DNA of 35,046 nt from an uncultured Collinsella sp. (GCA_958435545.1 CAUBGU010000008.1:1-35046); one strand, 5' to 3'; positions 26,690 to 34,998 are shown, numbered from the stretch's first letter. Made by a program: numbers and translations. The notes: a model not told the origin generated them from the sequence alone.

Positions 26690-27793
26690 ATGAGCGACAG
26701 CAAGCATGTGACGTATGAGGATGCCGGCGTCGATACCGCCGAGGGCGGCCGCGCCGTTGACGCTATTAAGCAGATGGTTAAGGACACCAACCGTCCCGAG
26801 GTCATCGGCGGCATCGGTGGCTTTGGTGGCCTGTTCTCGGCTGCCGCGCTTAAGGATATGGAAGACCCGATTCTGATTAGCGGTACCGACGGCGTGGGCA
26901 CCAAGCTCGTGCTCGCCCAGATCATGGACCGTCACGAGACGGTGGGCCAGGACCTGGTTGCTATGTGCGTCAACGACATTCTGGCTTCGGGTGCCGAGCC
27001 GCTGTTCTTCCTGGACTACGTTGCCATCGGCCACATCGAGGCCGAGCACATGGCAAAGATCATCAAGGGTGTGGCCGACGGCTGCAAGCTCGCGGGCTGC
27101 GCGCTCGTGGGCGGCGAGATGGCCGAGCACCCCGGCGTCATGGCTCCTGCCGACTACGACCTTGCCGGATTTACCGTGGGCGTCGTCGACCGTCCCAAGA
27201 TGCTCGACCCCGCGAATGTCCGTCCCGGCGACGTGATCCTGGGCCTGCCTTCCACCGGCGTGCACTCCAACGGCTACTCGCTCGTGCGCAAGGTCATCGG
27301 CGTCGACGGCATTAAGCCGGGTACGCCCGAGGCCGCCGCTAAGGCCGAGGAGCTGAGCCGTCCGCTCGAGGAGCTCGGTGGCGCTTCGCTGGCTGACGCC
27401 CTGCTGGCCCCCACGCGCATCTACGTCAAGCCGGTTCTTGAGCTGCTCCGCGGCGGCGCTCCAGTGCACGCCATCGCCCACATCACTGGCGGCGGTATTA
27501 CCGAGAACCTCAACCGCGCGCTTGCCGACGACGTTGACGCCGTGGTCACCCGTAACGGTGCCGAGATGGGCTGGGATGTTCCGCCCGTCATCACCTACGT
27601 GTCGCGCCAGGCCGAGCTCGCGCCCAACGAGGCATGCAAGACCTTCAACATGGGCGTTGGCCTGTGCCTGATCGTCGCCCCCGAGGACGAGGCTGCCGTG
27701 ACCGAGGCCCTGGTCGCGCTGGGCGAGAAGCCGTTCCGCGTGGGCGAGTGCGTCGAGGGCTCCGGTAAGGTCGTGTACTCCGATGAGCGCTAA
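26690..27793 (+). CDS. purM: Phosphoribosylformylglycinamidine cyclo-ligase
   Basis: ATP-dependent closure of FGAM to aminoimidazole ribonucleotide. The 367 residues (family about 345) show the PurM signatures: YEDAGVDTAEGGRAVDAIK at the start, IGGFGGLF, the ATP/substrate loop ISGTDGVGTKL, AMCVNDILASGAEPLFFLDY, LVGGEMAEHPG, GLPSTGVHSNGYSLVR and the C-terminal HITGGGITENLNR. ATG 26690 follows GAGAGGAAGG. The last 11 bases overlap purN, so the two are translated together. The gene adjoining purF, with the hairpin leader between, suggests one transcription unit with possible internal control. Confidence 0.96.
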   Translation: MSDSKHVTYEDAGVDTAEGGRAVDAIKQMVKDTNRPEVIGGIGGFGGLFSAAALKDMEDPILISGTDGVGTKLVLAQIMDRHETVGQDLVAMCVNDILASGAEPLFFLDYVAIGHIEAEHMAKIIKGVADGCKLAGCALVGGEMAEHPGVMAPADYDLAGFTVGVVDRPKMLDPANVRPGDVILGLPSTGVHSNGYSLVRKVIGVDGIKPGTPEAAAKAEELSRPLEELGGASLADALLAPTRIYVKPVLELLRGGAPVHAIAHITGGGITENLNRALADDVDAVVTRNGAEMGWDVPPVITYVSRQAELAPNEACKTFNMGVGLCLIVAPEDEAAVTEALVALGEKPFRVGECVEGSGKVVYSDER

Positions 27794-28484
27794 CGAGCAG
27801 ATGGCTGCTGCCGAGAGCCTGGGCTTTGTGCCCTATACCCGTCCGACCGGCACCGATACGGCCGAGCCGCTCAAGATCGGTGTGCTCATCAGCGGTTCGG
27901 GTACCAACCTGCAGGCGCTGATCGATCTGATCGCTGCCGGCAAACTCAACGCTTCGATTGAGCTTGTGGTGTCGAGCCGTCCTTCGGCTAAGGGTTTGCA
28001 GCGCGCTGAGCGCGCGGGCATCCAGACGCTCACGCTGTCCAAGGATGTCTACGCCGACCCTATTGCCGCCGACGAGATCATCGCGCACGAGCTGCTCGAA
28101 CGCGGCTGCGAGTATGTGGTCATGGCCGGCTACATGCGCATGGTGCACACGCCGCTGCTGGCGGCGTTTCCCAACCGCGTGGTCAACTTGCATCCGGCAC
28201 TGCTGCCGAGCTTTACCGGTGCGCATGCGATTGACGATGCCTTTGCGCGCGGTGTCAAGGTGACCGGCGTGACCGTGCACTTTGCCAACGAGATCTACGA
28301 CAACGGCCCCATCATCGCCCAGCGCGCGCTGGCTGTCGAGGAGGGCTGGGACGTCGACACGCTCGAGGAGCATATCCACGCGATTGAGCACGTGCTGTAT
28401 CCCGAGGTAGTTCAGATGCTCGCCGACGGCCGCGTCCACGTGCTGGAGAGCGGCAAGGTGGCAATTGACGCGCCTCGCGGCTAG
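27783..28484 (+). CDS. purN: Phosphoribosylglycinamide formyltransferase
   Basis: Transfers a formyl group from 10-formyl-tetrahydrofolate to GAR in purine synthesis. The 233 residues include about 30 extra at the N-terminus before the core begins at KIGVLISGSGTNLQALID. Catalytic motifs are present: VVNLHPALLPSFTGAHAI with the conserved Asn and His, and the aspartate in VHFANEIYDNGPIIAQ. The folate-side segment MAGYMRMV is also there. The start is ATG 27783 inside the end of purM; a possible start nearer the core is not supported by a ribosome site. A terminator follows the stop, ending the purF-purM-purN block. Confidence 0.95.
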   Translation: MSANEQMAAAESLGFVPYTRPTGTDTAEPLKIGVLISGSGTNLQALIDLIAAGKLNASIELVVSSRPSAKGLQRAERAGIQTLTLSKDVYADPIAADEIIAHELLERGCEYVVMAGYMRMVHTPLLAAFPNRVVNLHPALLPSFTGAHAIDDAFARGVKVTGVTVHFANEIYDNGPIIAQRALAVEEGWDVDTLEEHIHAIEHVLYPEVVQMLADGRVHVLESGKVAIDAPRG

Positions 28485-28516
28485 CGGCGCACAGTACAAT
28501 TTAGCTGAGTGGTCAG

Positions 28517-28558
28517 GGTGGTCATTGGCGCCAAGGCGTGCGTGGCCACCTTTTGTTT
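28517..28558 (+). terminator. purN terminator
   Basis: GGTGGTC (28517-28523) pairs with GGCCACC at the 3' side (ending 28550), with further GGCGCC/GGCG pairing inside, followed by TTTTGTTTT. Confidence 0.75.
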
Positions 28559-28562
28559 TGGG

Positions 28563-28618
28563 TAGTCATCGGGGACGTTCTTGAATGACTGGTCGTTTAA
28601 GAACGTCGCAGGTGACTA
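28563..28618. repeat. GGGGAC palindrome before the PTS IIA gene
   Basis: Outer TAGTCA/TGACTA (28563-28568/28613-28618) and inner GACGTTCTT/AAGAACGTC (28574-28582/28599-28607) with a 16-nt loop. The left side reads CGGGGACGTTC, placing it in the GGGAC family. Confidence 0.65.
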
Positions 28619-28636
28619 GGTGAGAGAGGTGAGCGC

Positions 28637-29101
28637 ATGGCGGATAACGAAGCGCTGTTTACGCCCGAGCTGGTGTTTTTTGATTGGGAGTGCGCGACGC
28701 CGGATGAGGTGTTTGCTCGGCTCGAGGACGAGCTTGCACCTCGCGGTTACATTGCGCCCGGTTGGCTCGATGCCGTCCGCACGCGCGAGGATGCCTATCC
28801 CACGGGTCTTGCCATGCCGGCGGCCAACATCGCCATCCCGCACACCGATCCCGGATTTGTGGCTAAGCCCTATATCGCGGTGGTAAAGCCCGCGGCGCCC
28901 GTGGTGTTCAGTGCAATGGCGGGCATGGGTGCCCCCGTGCCGGCGCAGATCATCATCAATCTGGGCATCGCCGAGCCGAGCGGCCAGGTCGAGGCCCTGC
29001 AATCGCTTATGAATATCTTTATGGATGCCGCCGCCGCAGCCGATGTGCTCGGCCAGACCACATGCCAGGGCATGGTCGACGCCATCCGTCGCCACTTTTA
29101 G
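28637..29101 (+). CDS. Orphan PTS EIIA component, fructose/galactitol type (PTS_EIIA_2)
   Basis: A soluble phosphocarrier that would receive phosphate from HPr on H69 (IAIPHTDPGF, the conserved histidine motif) and pass it to an EIIB. At 154 residues it is a single EIIA domain. The layout (LEDELAPRGYIAPGWLDAVRTRE, TGLAMPAANIAIPHTD, then a long C-terminal helix) is nearest the galactitol EIIA group. ATG 28637 follows GAGAGGTGA by a normal distance. No EIIB, EIIC or sugar enzyme gene is beside it, so it either serves a transporter elsewhere or has a regulatory role. It is flanked by GGGAC palindromes on both sides. Confidence 0.85.
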   Translation: MADNEALFTPELVFFDWECATPDEVFARLEDELAPRGYIAPGWLDAVRTREDAYPTGLAMPAANIAIPHTDPGFVAKPYIAVVKPAAPVVFSAMAGMGAPVPAQIIINLGIAEPSGQVEALQSLMNIFMDAAAAADVLGQTTCQGMVDAIRRHF

Positions 29102-29102
29102 G

Positions 29103-29250
29103 GCCGGCACTTGGGGACTGTCCCCAACTGCCGGCAGAAAAGGAATGTCCCTAACTGCCGACAGCCAGAAGAGCCCCCTTTGCACCAAAATGGTGCAGAT
29201 TGACCTGTCCCCCATGCACCAGGTGTGTCGCGGGGTCCGCGTTGTGACAC
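29103..29250. repeat. Cluster of GGGGAC/TGTCCC palindromes before prsA
   Basis: 29103-29118/29120-29135 form a 16-bp hairpin with one mismatch, centred on GGGGACTGTCCCC. A partial second copy, TGTCCCTAACTGCCGACAG, follows at 29146. Then TGCACC/GGTGCA (29181-29186/29192-29197), a CCTGTCCCCC at 29204-29213, and a hairpin GTGTC-GCGG/CCGC-GACAC (29225-29250). The 187-bp gap has no supported gene; the parvulin promoter must lie here but is not clear. Confidence 0.65.
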
Positions 29251-29288
29251 AATGGCGTTTGTTCGATTCGTGATGCGAAAGGCCAACT

Positions 29289-30509
29289 ATGGCAAACAAG
29301 AAAAAGAACTCCGAGGCCGCGCCGACGCCCGAGCAGCAGGCTCGCGCTGCCTCCAGCTCTCGTAAGAAGCAGCGCAAGACGTACGTGTCTAAGACCGTCA
29401 AGATCGTCCTGGTGGTTATCGGCGTGCTGGCAATGCTGCTTTCCGTCTCGGCCATGGCATGCTCCGGTCTCATGTCGCAGGCAGAGGATACCTCGAGCTA
29501 CAAGCTTACCGGCGGTGTTGCTGCAACTATCAACGGCACCAACCTCACCGAGGACACCGTGACCAAGCAGATCATGAGCATGCGCACGTCCTACGGTTAC
29601 ACCAAGGACAAGGACTGGGCGCAGTATCTGGTCGACAACGACCTGACGCCCAAAAAGTACCGCAAGCAGCTCATCGATTCCTACACGCAGCAGATTCTGC
29701 TCCAGCAGGCGCAGAAGGAAAACGGCGTGACGGTGTCGGACGAGGAGGTCGAGAAGGCATGGAAGGACGCGTGCAAGAGCGCGGGCGGTGCCAAGGCCTT
29801 TAAGAAGACCCTTAAGACCTACGGCTATACCGAGGACACCTACAAGGACTCGCTCAAGGAGAACCTGGCACAGCAAAAGCTTAAGGACGCCGTGGCGCCC
29901 ACCAGTAAGCCCAAGGACAGTGAGATCGTCGATTACATCAACGAGAACCTGTCTAACTACAACGATGTCCGCCGCTCGTCGAACATCCTGATCAAGGTTG
30001 ATTCCGACGCATCTGACGAGGACAAGGCCGCCGCCAAGGCCAAGGCGCAGGAGTGCCTGGACAAAATCAACTCCGGCGAACTGAGCTTTGAGGACGCCGT
30101 GAAGCAGTATTCCGATGACACCGGCTCCAAGGAGAAGAAGGGCGATGTGGGCTGGGACAAGCTCACCACCTTCGTCGACAGCTACCAGGCGGCGCTCGAG
30201 GGACTAAACAAGGGCGATGTGAGCGACGTCGTCGAGTCGACCTATGGTTATCACATCATCAAGTGCACCGACTACTTCCATGTCGATAGCCAGGTCGATG
30301 ACATTAAGCAGGTGCCCAAGGACATCAAGAAGTACATCTCCAACGTGGTGAAGACGCAGGCGGCCAGCACTGCATACAGCGAGTGGCTGGAGCAGTACAA
30401 GAAGGACGCCGACATTACCGTCAACCCCATGCCCAAGGACGTACCCTATAACGTGAGTCTAAAGGGCGTCACCAAGAGTTCGACCGACGATTCGTCGACG
30501 ACTAAGTAA
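29289..30509 (+). CDS. prsA: Membrane-anchored parvulin-type peptidyl-prolyl isomerase
   Basis: A foldase for exported proteins, acting outside the membrane. A 36-residue basic cytoplasmic start is followed by a hydrophobic segment at about 37-58 (VKIVLVVIGVLAMLLSVSAM) and C58. The site AMAC is only a poor lipobox, so an uncleaved anchor is at least as likely as a lipoprotein. A SurA/PrsA-like helical region precedes and follows the parvulin domain at about 230-326 (SNILIKVDSDASDEDKAAA, the FEDAVKQYSDD segment, GDVGWDK, and STYGYHIIK with the conserved histidine). The C-terminal tail is Ser/Thr/Asp-rich. ATG 29289 follows GAAAGG. It could assist folding of the large exported GH31 enzyme, but this is general to the family. 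The symbol is by resemblance. Confidence 0.88.
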   Translation: MANKKKNSEAAPTPEQQARAASSSRKKQRKTYVSKTVKIVLVVIGVLAMLLSVSAMACSGLMSQAEDTSSYKLTGGVAATINGTNLTEDTVTKQIMSMRTSYGYTKDKDWAQYLVDNDLTPKKYRKQLIDSYTQQILLQQAQKENGVTVSDEEVEKAWKDACKSAGGAKAFKKTLKTYGYTEDTYKDSLKENLAQQKLKDAVAPTSKPKDSEIVDYINENLSNYNDVRRSSNILIKVDSDASDEDKAAAKAKAQECLDKINSGELSFEDAVKQYSDDTGSKEKKGDVGWDKLTTFVDSYQAALEGLNKGDVSDVVESTYGYHIIKCTDYFHVDSQVDDIKQVPKDIKKYISNVVKTQAASTAYSEWLEQYKKDADITVNPMPKDVPYNVSLKGVTKSSTDDSSTTK

Positions 30510-30563
30510 TCATGGGGCGGTGCCCGCGTGAGTGCCGCCCACGCTATTGAGGAGGATATGCAG

Positions 30564-31007
30564 ATGACCAACGAAGAGCTGCAGAAGGAAATGATCGCGG
30601 CCATGAAGGCCAAGGACAAGGTTCGCCTGTCTATCATTCGCCAGGTTAAGGCCGAGGTGAAGAACATCGAGGTCAACGAGCGTCGCGATGTGACCGAGGA
30701 AGACGTCAACAGCATGATCAAGCGTCTGATTAAGCAGACGAGTGAGACGCTGGAGATGTCCATTAAGGCCGGTACCGACCAGGAGCGTACCGACAACCTG
30801 ACCGAGCAGGTCAAGATTCTGGAGAGCCTGCTGCCCGCGCAGGTTTCGGGCGAGGAGCTCGAGGACCTGATCGAGCAGGTCATCGCCGAGCTGGGCGCGA
30901 CCTCTAAGAAGCAGATGGGCCAGGTCATGGGGGCACTCGGCAAGGCCACCGGCGGCAACTTCGACAAGCCGGCAGCAGCAAAGATCGTCGGAGCAAAGCT
31001 GGCTTAA
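30564..31007 (+). CDS. GatB/YqeY domain protein
   Basis: A small helical protein related to the tail of GatB; its own role is not established, though tRNA-related functions are suspected. At 147 residues it matches the family (about 148). ATG 30564 is eight bases after GAGGAGG (30549-30555); ATG 30558 is too close and a GTG at 30528 lacks a site. Typical features are the start EELQKEMIAAMKAKDKVRLS, IRQVKAEVKN, the middle LTEQVKILESLLPAQVSGEE and the closing KKQMGQVMGALGKATGGNFD. It follows the parvulin gene by 54 bp and ends at a strong terminator, so the two probably share a transcript. Confidence 0.92.
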   Translation: MTNEELQKEMIAAMKAKDKVRLSIIRQVKAEVKNIEVNERRDVTEEDVNSMIKRLIKQTSETLEMSIKAGTDQERTDNLTEQVKILESLLPAQVSGEELEDLIEQVIAELGATSKKQMGQVMGALGKATGGNFDKPAAAKIVGAKLA

Positions 31008-31036
31008 GGGCTGGCCGACACATAGCCGATGCTGAG

Positions 31037-31067
31037 GGGCGTGACCATTGCGGTCGCGCCCTTTTTT
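31037..31067 (+). terminator. Terminator after the YqeY gene
   Basis: GGGCGTGACC (31037-31046) pairs with GGTCGCGCCC (31052-31061), one G-T pair, 5-nt loop, followed by TTTTTT. Confidence 0.92.
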
Positions 31068-31109
31068 GTTGGCCGATGAAGGGCGCCTCCCCTGGCTGGT
31101 CATTGGGTG

Positions 31110-31176
31110 CTCATTGGGGACAGACTTAAATGAGTGCCCAATGAGCAGGCACTCATTTAAGTCTGTCCCCAATGAG
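31110..31176. repeat. Perfect 29-bp-arm GGGGACAG palindrome
   Basis: Arms 31110-31138 and 31148-31176 are exact reverse complements around a 9-nt loop. Each carries CATTGGGGACAGACTTAAAT. An alternative 11-bp pairing, TGCTCATTGGG (31108-31118) with 31137-31147, competes with it. It lies between a terminator and the next promoter. Confidence 0.88.
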
Positions 31177-31221
31177 TGGGTTAAAGGTTGCGGGTTCTTT
31201 ACGGGAATGTAGTGTGGGCTG

Positions 31222-31247
31222 CGGAAACGTGGTTCTTTCCGTACAAT
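31222..31247 (+). promoter_or_regulatory. Candidate promoter of the amino acid importer
   Basis: TACAAT (31242-31247) is a good -10; no clear -35 is found. CGGAAA/TTTCCG (31222-31227/31236-31241) forms a dyad just upstream that could be an operator. Confidence 0.4.
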
Positions 31248-31282
31248 AGTTCAACTCGTGTAAACGCAGGGAAGGGACATTC

Positions 31283-32014
31283 ATGGCAGACATGATCGAG
31301 ATCAAGCATCTCAACAAGTACTTTGGCGACCTGCATGTGCTCAAAGATATCAACCTCACCGTCAAACGTGGCGAGAAGCTCGTAATGATCGGGCCTTCCG
31401 GCTCGGGTAAATCGACGCTCATCCGTTGCGTCGATTATCTGGAGGAGCCTACGTCGGGCGAGGTTGTCATCGACGGTACGCCGCTCACCAAAAAGAATCA
31501 CCTGGAGATGGCTCGCAAGTACAGTTCCATGGTGTTTCAGCAGTTCAACCTGTATCCCAACATGACGGTGCTGGGCAACCTGACGCTCGCGCCCATCAAA
31601 CTGCAAAAGAAGAGCAAGGAGGAGGCGACCGAGATCGCCATCGCTGCGCTCAAGCGCGTCGGCATGGCACATAAGGCCGGCGAGTATCCGCAGAATCTCT
31701 CGGGTGGTCAGCAGCAGCGCATCGCCATCGCCCGTGCCCTGTGCACCAAGCAGCCCATCATCCTGTTTGACGAGCCGACCTCGGCGCTCGACCCCGAGAT
31801 GGTCCAGGAGGTTCTGGACGTTATGATTGAGCTCGCGCAGGAGGACATCACCATGATCTGCGTGACGCACGAGATGGGTTTTGCGCGTCAGGTGGCCGAC
31901 CGCGTCATCTTTATGGAGGACGGCCGCATTCTGGAGGAGGGCACGCCCGAGCACTTCTTCGATAACCCCGAGAACCCGCGCTGCCGCGAGTTCCTGTCCA
32001 AGATTCTGCACTAG
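31283..32014 (+). CDS. Polar amino acid ABC importer, ATP-binding subunit (GlnQ-type)
   Basis: Powers uptake through the two permeases encoded downstream. The 243 residues have Walker [10 protein letters not shown] (37-45), the polar-amino-acid-type [15 protein letters not shown] stretch, LSGGQ at 139-143 followed by [10 protein letters not shown], Walker [16 protein letters not shown], and [18 protein letters not shown], which together mark the GlnQ/GltL group. The start ATG 31283 follows GGGAAGGGA. The binding protein begins 8 bp after the stop, giving a four-gene unit to 34312. The substrate is likely a polar amino acid such as glutamine, glutamate or aspartate; the sequence does not fix which. 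Confidence 0.95.
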   Translation: MADMIEIKHLNKYFGDLHVLKDINLTVKRGEKLVMIGPSGSGKSTLIRCVDYLEEPTSGEVVIDGTPLTKKNHLEMARKYSSMVFQQFNLYPNMTVLGNLTLAPIKLQKKSKEEATEIAIAALKRVGMAHKAGEYPQNLSGGQQQRIAIARALCTKQPIILFDEPTSALDPEMVQEVLDVMIELAQEDITMICVTHEMGFARQVADRVIFMEDGRILEEGTPEHFFDNPENPRCREFLSKILH

Positions 32015-32022
32015 GCGCGGTG

Positions 32023-32898
32023 ATGGACATGACGGATATGACGAGGGCGGCCGTGTCGCGCCGCCACTTTTTGCAGCTGGCGGGCGCCGGCATGCTCGCG
32101 CTGACGGGGACCGCGCTTACCGGTTGCGGCAACTCCGCCGGCGGCGAGGGTTCCGACAAGGGGTCCAAGCTTGCGGCCATCAAGTCGCGTGGCCATCTGA
32201 ATGCCGGCGTTAAGAAGGACGTTCCCGGCTATGGCTATTACGACACCGCCAAGGGCCGCTTTGAGGGCATGGAAGTCGATTTGTGCTACCAGATCGCCGC
32301 TGCCGTCTTTGGCGTGAGCTACAAGGAGGCCCGCGCCCAGGAGCTTGTCGAGTTTACCGACGTAACGCCCAAGACACGCGGCCCGCTGATCGATAACGGC
32401 CAACTCGACGTGGTCGCGGCGACCTACACCATCACCGACGAGCGCAAGAAGAGCTGGGATTTCTCGACGCCGTACCGCACCGACTACGTGGGGCTCATGG
32501 TCAAGAAGCGTTCGGGCTTTACCTCGATTGAGGATCTGGACGGCAAGGTCATCGGCGTGAGCCAGGGTGCTACCACGCAGGGCCTGATCGAGCAGATGAT
32601 CAAGGACAACGGCTTTAGCTGCAAGCCAGAGTTTAGGGCCTTTAGCGGCTATCCCATCATCAAGAGCTCGCTCGACGCCGGCAATATCGACGTCTTTGCC
32701 ATGGACCGCTCCACGCTGGCCGGTTACATGAACGAGACCGTTGAGCTGCTGCAGCCCGAGGTCAAGTTTGGCGAGCAGGGCTACGGCGTGGCGACCAAGA
32801 AGGGCTGCGACCTTTCGGCCGTGGTCGATCAGGTGATTTGCGATCGCCTGGCCGACGGCTGGCTCGACCAAGAGGTCAAGACCTGGGGTCTTGTATAG
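32023..32898 (+). CDS. Amino acid-binding lipoprotein of the importer, Tat-type signal
   Basis: Captures the amino acid outside the cell and delivers it to the permeases. The signal is unusual: SRRHFLQLAG with R13-R14 is a twin-arginine motif, followed by a hydrophobic stretch and lipobox LTGC at C35, so the protein should be a Tat-exported lipoprotein. The mature part is a type 3 solute-binding fold (RGHLNAGVKKDVPGYG, FEGMEVDLCYQIAAAVF, then DVVAATYTITDERKKSWDFS, the family's signature area). Start choice is uncertain: ATG 32023, with ATG 32029 and 32038 also possible and no strong ribosome site; coupling to the upstream gene may help. The permease follows 25 bp later. Confidence 0.9.
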   Translation: MDMTDMTRAAVSRRHFLQLAGAGMLALTGTALTGCGNSAGGEGSDKGSKLAAIKSRGHLNAGVKKDVPGYGYYDTAKGRFEGMEVDLCYQIAAAVFGVSYKEARAQELVEFTDVTPKTRGPLIDNGQLDVVAATYTITDERKKSWDFSTPYRTDYVGLMVKKRSGFTSIEDLDGKVIGVSQGATTQGLIEQMIKDNGFSCKPEFRAFSGYPIIKSSLDAGNIDVFAMDRSTLAGYMNETVELLQPEVKFGEQGYGVATKKGCDLSAVVDQVICDRLADGWLDQEVKTWGLV

Positions 32899-32923
32899 GC
32901 GCATCGTCCAAGGAAGGAATCAA

Positions 32924-33670
32924 ATGCTCGAAGGATTATTTGACGCCGACCGTTGGTCGACGACATTTCAAAATATGGGGCCCTTCTGGGAGGGCTTTGG
33001 CGTGACGCTGCAAGTGGTCGTTGCCGGCCTGCTGTTGTCGCTGGTGCTGGGCACGCTGCTGGGCGTGTTCTCTACCACTCGCTCGCGCGTGCTGCGCGCC
33101 ATAAGCCGCGTGTACGTGGAGTTTTACCAGAACACCCCGTTGCCCGTGCAGGTGCTCTTTATGTACATGGCCGGTCCGCAGTTTTTGCAGGCCATAACCG
33201 GTGCCGACCAGCCGGTGCGCATCGCGCCGTTCGTGCTGGGCTTCTTGGGCGTGGGTCTGTATCACGCGGCCTACATTTCGGAGGTCATCCGCACTGGTAT
33301 CGAGGCGGTTCCGCGCGGTCAGATGGAGGCGGCCCAGAGCCAGGGCTTCACCCGTGCGCAGGCGTACTGGTACATCGTACTGCCCCAGACATTCAAGATC
33401 ATTCTGCCGCCGCTGTGCAACCAGGCGCTCAACCTGGTCAAGAATACGTCGGTGCTGGCGCTTGTGGCCGGCGGCGACCTTATGTACCGTTCCGACAACT
33501 TTGTGAGTCTGTACGGTTACCTGCAGGGATACATCGTCTGCTGCCTTATGTACTTCATCATCTGCTTTCCGCTCGCCATACTGGTGCAGTGGCTCGAGCG
33601 CCGCTCCAAGGAGCGTCCGCGCGGTGTGAGCCTGGCCGAGCTGGGGCTCGACAACGTAGAGGAGGCCTAG
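32924..33670 (+). CDS. Amino acid ABC importer, permease subunit 1
   Basis: One of two membrane subunits forming the import channel. ATG 32924 follows AAGGAAGGA, giving 248 residues; a TTG at 32891 inside the previous gene is rejected. The HisM/GlnP-type order is clear: VTLQVVVAGLLLSLVLGTLLG first helix, YVEFYQNTPLPVQVLFMY, and the ATPase-contact loop EAVPRGQMEAAQSQGF ahead of YIVLPQTFKIILPPLCNQ. About five helices are expected. The cytoplasmic C-terminus RRSKERPRGVSLAELGLD is longer than usual. A GGAGG near its end (33660) serves the next gene, which starts three bases after its stop. Confidence 0.93.
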   Translation: MLEGLFDADRWSTTFQNMGPFWEGFGVTLQVVVAGLLLSLVLGTLLGVFSTTRSRVLRAISRVYVEFYQNTPLPVQVLFMYMAGPQFLQAITGADQPVRIAPFVLGFLGVGLYHAAYISEVIRTGIEAVPRGQMEAAQSQGFTRAQAYWYIVLPQTFKIILPPLCNQALNLVKNTSVLALVAGGDLMYRSDNFVSLYGYLQGYIVCCLMYFIICFPLAILVQWLERRSKERPRGVSLAELGLDNVEEA

Positions 33671-33673
33671 CGC

Positions 33674-34312
33674 ATGGAAATCTTCAACGCGACCAACCTG
33701 CTCTACATTTGGGGCGGCTTTGTTAAGACGATCGAGATCTCGGCGCTGTCGATCTTTTTCTCGCTCATCTTTGGCACGGTACTGGCGCTCGTTAAAAGCT
33801 ATGCGCCCCGCCCGTTCCGTATTTTGGTGAGCGCCTATATCGAGCTGTTCCGTTGCACGCCAAACCTGCTGTGGATCCTTTTTATCTACTTTACGGTGCA
33901 GGGTTTGGACATTGTGATTTCGACCATCGCCTTTACGCTGTTTACCAGCGCCGTTATGGCCGAGATTGTGCGCGGCGGCCTCAACTCGATTCCGCGCGGC
34001 CAGTTTGAGGCGGCGCAGAGCCAGGGCTTTGGCTTCTTTGCCACCATGCGCTACATCATTCTGCCGCAGACGTTTAAGACGATCATTCCGGCGCTGTTTA
34101 GCCAGTGCACAACTGTCATTAAGGACAGCTCGTATCTTTCGGGCATTAACGTGGCCGAACTCATGTACACGGCCAACGTCGTGATGGCCCACGCGATCGA
34201 CCTGTCGCAGGTGCTTATGCTCTACGGCCTGGTGTTTGCGATGTACTTTGTGCTCAACTTTGGTATCTCGCTGCTGGTCCGCGCGTATCAGAGGCGAATG
34301 GTGGCAGCGTAG
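33674..34312 (+). CDS. Amino acid ABC importer, permease subunit 2
   Basis: Second membrane subunit, homologous to permease 1 and expected to pair with it. The 212 residues show VKTIEISALSIFFSLIFGTV, YIELFRCTPNLLWILFIYF, and the contact loop NSIPRGQFEAAQSQGF followed by YIILPQTFKTIIPALFSQ. ATG 33674 uses the ribosome site at the end of the upstream gene (GGAGG, 9-nt spacing). It closes the four-gene importer unit. A GGGACAG palindrome starts two bases after its stop and may end the transcript. Confidence 0.93.
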   Translation: MEIFNATNLLYIWGGFVKTIEISALSIFFSLIFGTVLALVKSYAPRPFRILVSAYIELFRCTPNLLWILFIYFTVQGLDIVISTIAFTLFTSAVMAEIVRGGLNSIPRGQFEAAQSQGFGFFATMRYIILPQTFKTIIPALFSQCTTVIKDSSYLSGINVAELMYTANVVMAHAIDLSQVLMLYGLVFAMYFVLNFGISLLVRAYQRRMVAA

Positions 34313-34313
34313 A

Positions 34314-34344
34314 ATGTGGCAAAGGGACAGCCCCTTTGTCACAT
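34314..34344. repeat. GGGACAG palindrome after the importer genes
   Basis: ATGTGGCAAAGGG (34314-34326) pairs with CCCTTTGTCACAT (34332-34344), one mismatch, around ACAGC. It is a possible terminator and a member of the GGGAC family. It also creates an in-frame GTG (34316) before the next gene, which I do not take as a start. Confidence 0.65.
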
Positions 34345-34360
34345 AGAGAAAGGAATCGCG

Positions 34361-34984
34361 ATGAGCGATCTGGAGAACAAGAAGAATCCTGTGGTCATTA
34401 CCATCGCGCGCGACTTTGGCGCCGAGGGCCACGAGATTGGTCGCATGCTTGCCGACGAGTTGGGGATTCCGCTGTACGATAACGAGCTGCTGGTGCGTGC
34501 GTCGCTGCGCGCGGGCGAGTCGCTCGACAAGATGGCCGCCTACGACGAGCGTCTGGCTGTGGAGAACATGGCGTTTCTGCCCGACCGTTACGATGCCCGT
34601 TCGTACTCGGACAAATTATTCCAAAAGATGAGCCAGGTGATTTTGGACCTGGGCGAGACCGAGAGCTGCATTATTGAAGGTCGTCTGTCCGATTACCTGC
34701 TGCGTAACAACCCCAACCACATTGCCGTGTTGGTGACCGCTCCCTTTGAGGACCGCGTCGAGATCGTGCGCAAGAAGCGCGGCCTTAACAAAAAGAAGGG
34801 CGCCAAGCTGGTCAAGCAGCAGCAGAAGGCGCGCGAGGCGTTCTATAAGCGCTATAGTGCCGGAAAGTGGAAGATGACGAGCGGCAAGGACATCGTCGTC
34901 AACCGCGCCAAGCTGGGCCGCGAGGGTTGTAAAGACGTTATCGCCGCTGCCTACCGCTACAAAGTGGCGCAACTCGAGGCTTAA
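34361..34984 (+). CDS. Cytidylate kinase-like family protein
   Basis: Resembles the Cytidylate_kin2 family, P-loop kinase-like proteins whose substrate is usually unproven. ATG 34361 is seven bases after AGAAAGGA and gives 207 residues. The N-terminal ITIARDFGAEGHEIGRMLAD corresponds to the family's nucleotide-binding loop (usually ISRQxGSGGxxIA), with E in place of the usual central glycine. Then come a CIIEGRLSDYLLRNNP stretch, matching the IxGRxAdyxL motif, and an Arg/Lys-rich lid region (RKKRGLNKKKGAKLVKQQQ) followed by YKRYSAGKW. Whether it phosphorylates CMP is unclear. It stands apart from the importer unit, behind the GGGACAG palindrome. Confidence 0.8.
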   Translation: MSDLENKKNPVVITIARDFGAEGHEIGRMLADELGIPLYDNELLVRASLRAGESLDKMAAYDERLAVENMAFLPDRYDARSYSDKLFQKMSQVILDLGETESCIIEGRLSDYLLRNNPNHIAVLVTAPFEDRVEIVRKKRGLNKKKGAKLVKQQQKAREAFYKRYSAGKWKMTSGKDIVVNRAKLGREGCKDVIAAAYRYKVAQLEA

Positions 34985-34998
34985 CCGACCAAAAACCA

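Noticed and set aside
34316..34360. N-terminal extension of the cytidylate-kinase-like protein from GTG 34316
   Set aside because: The codons lie in the GGGACAG palindrome, have no ribosome site, and ATG 34361 has AGAAAGGA at proper spacing.
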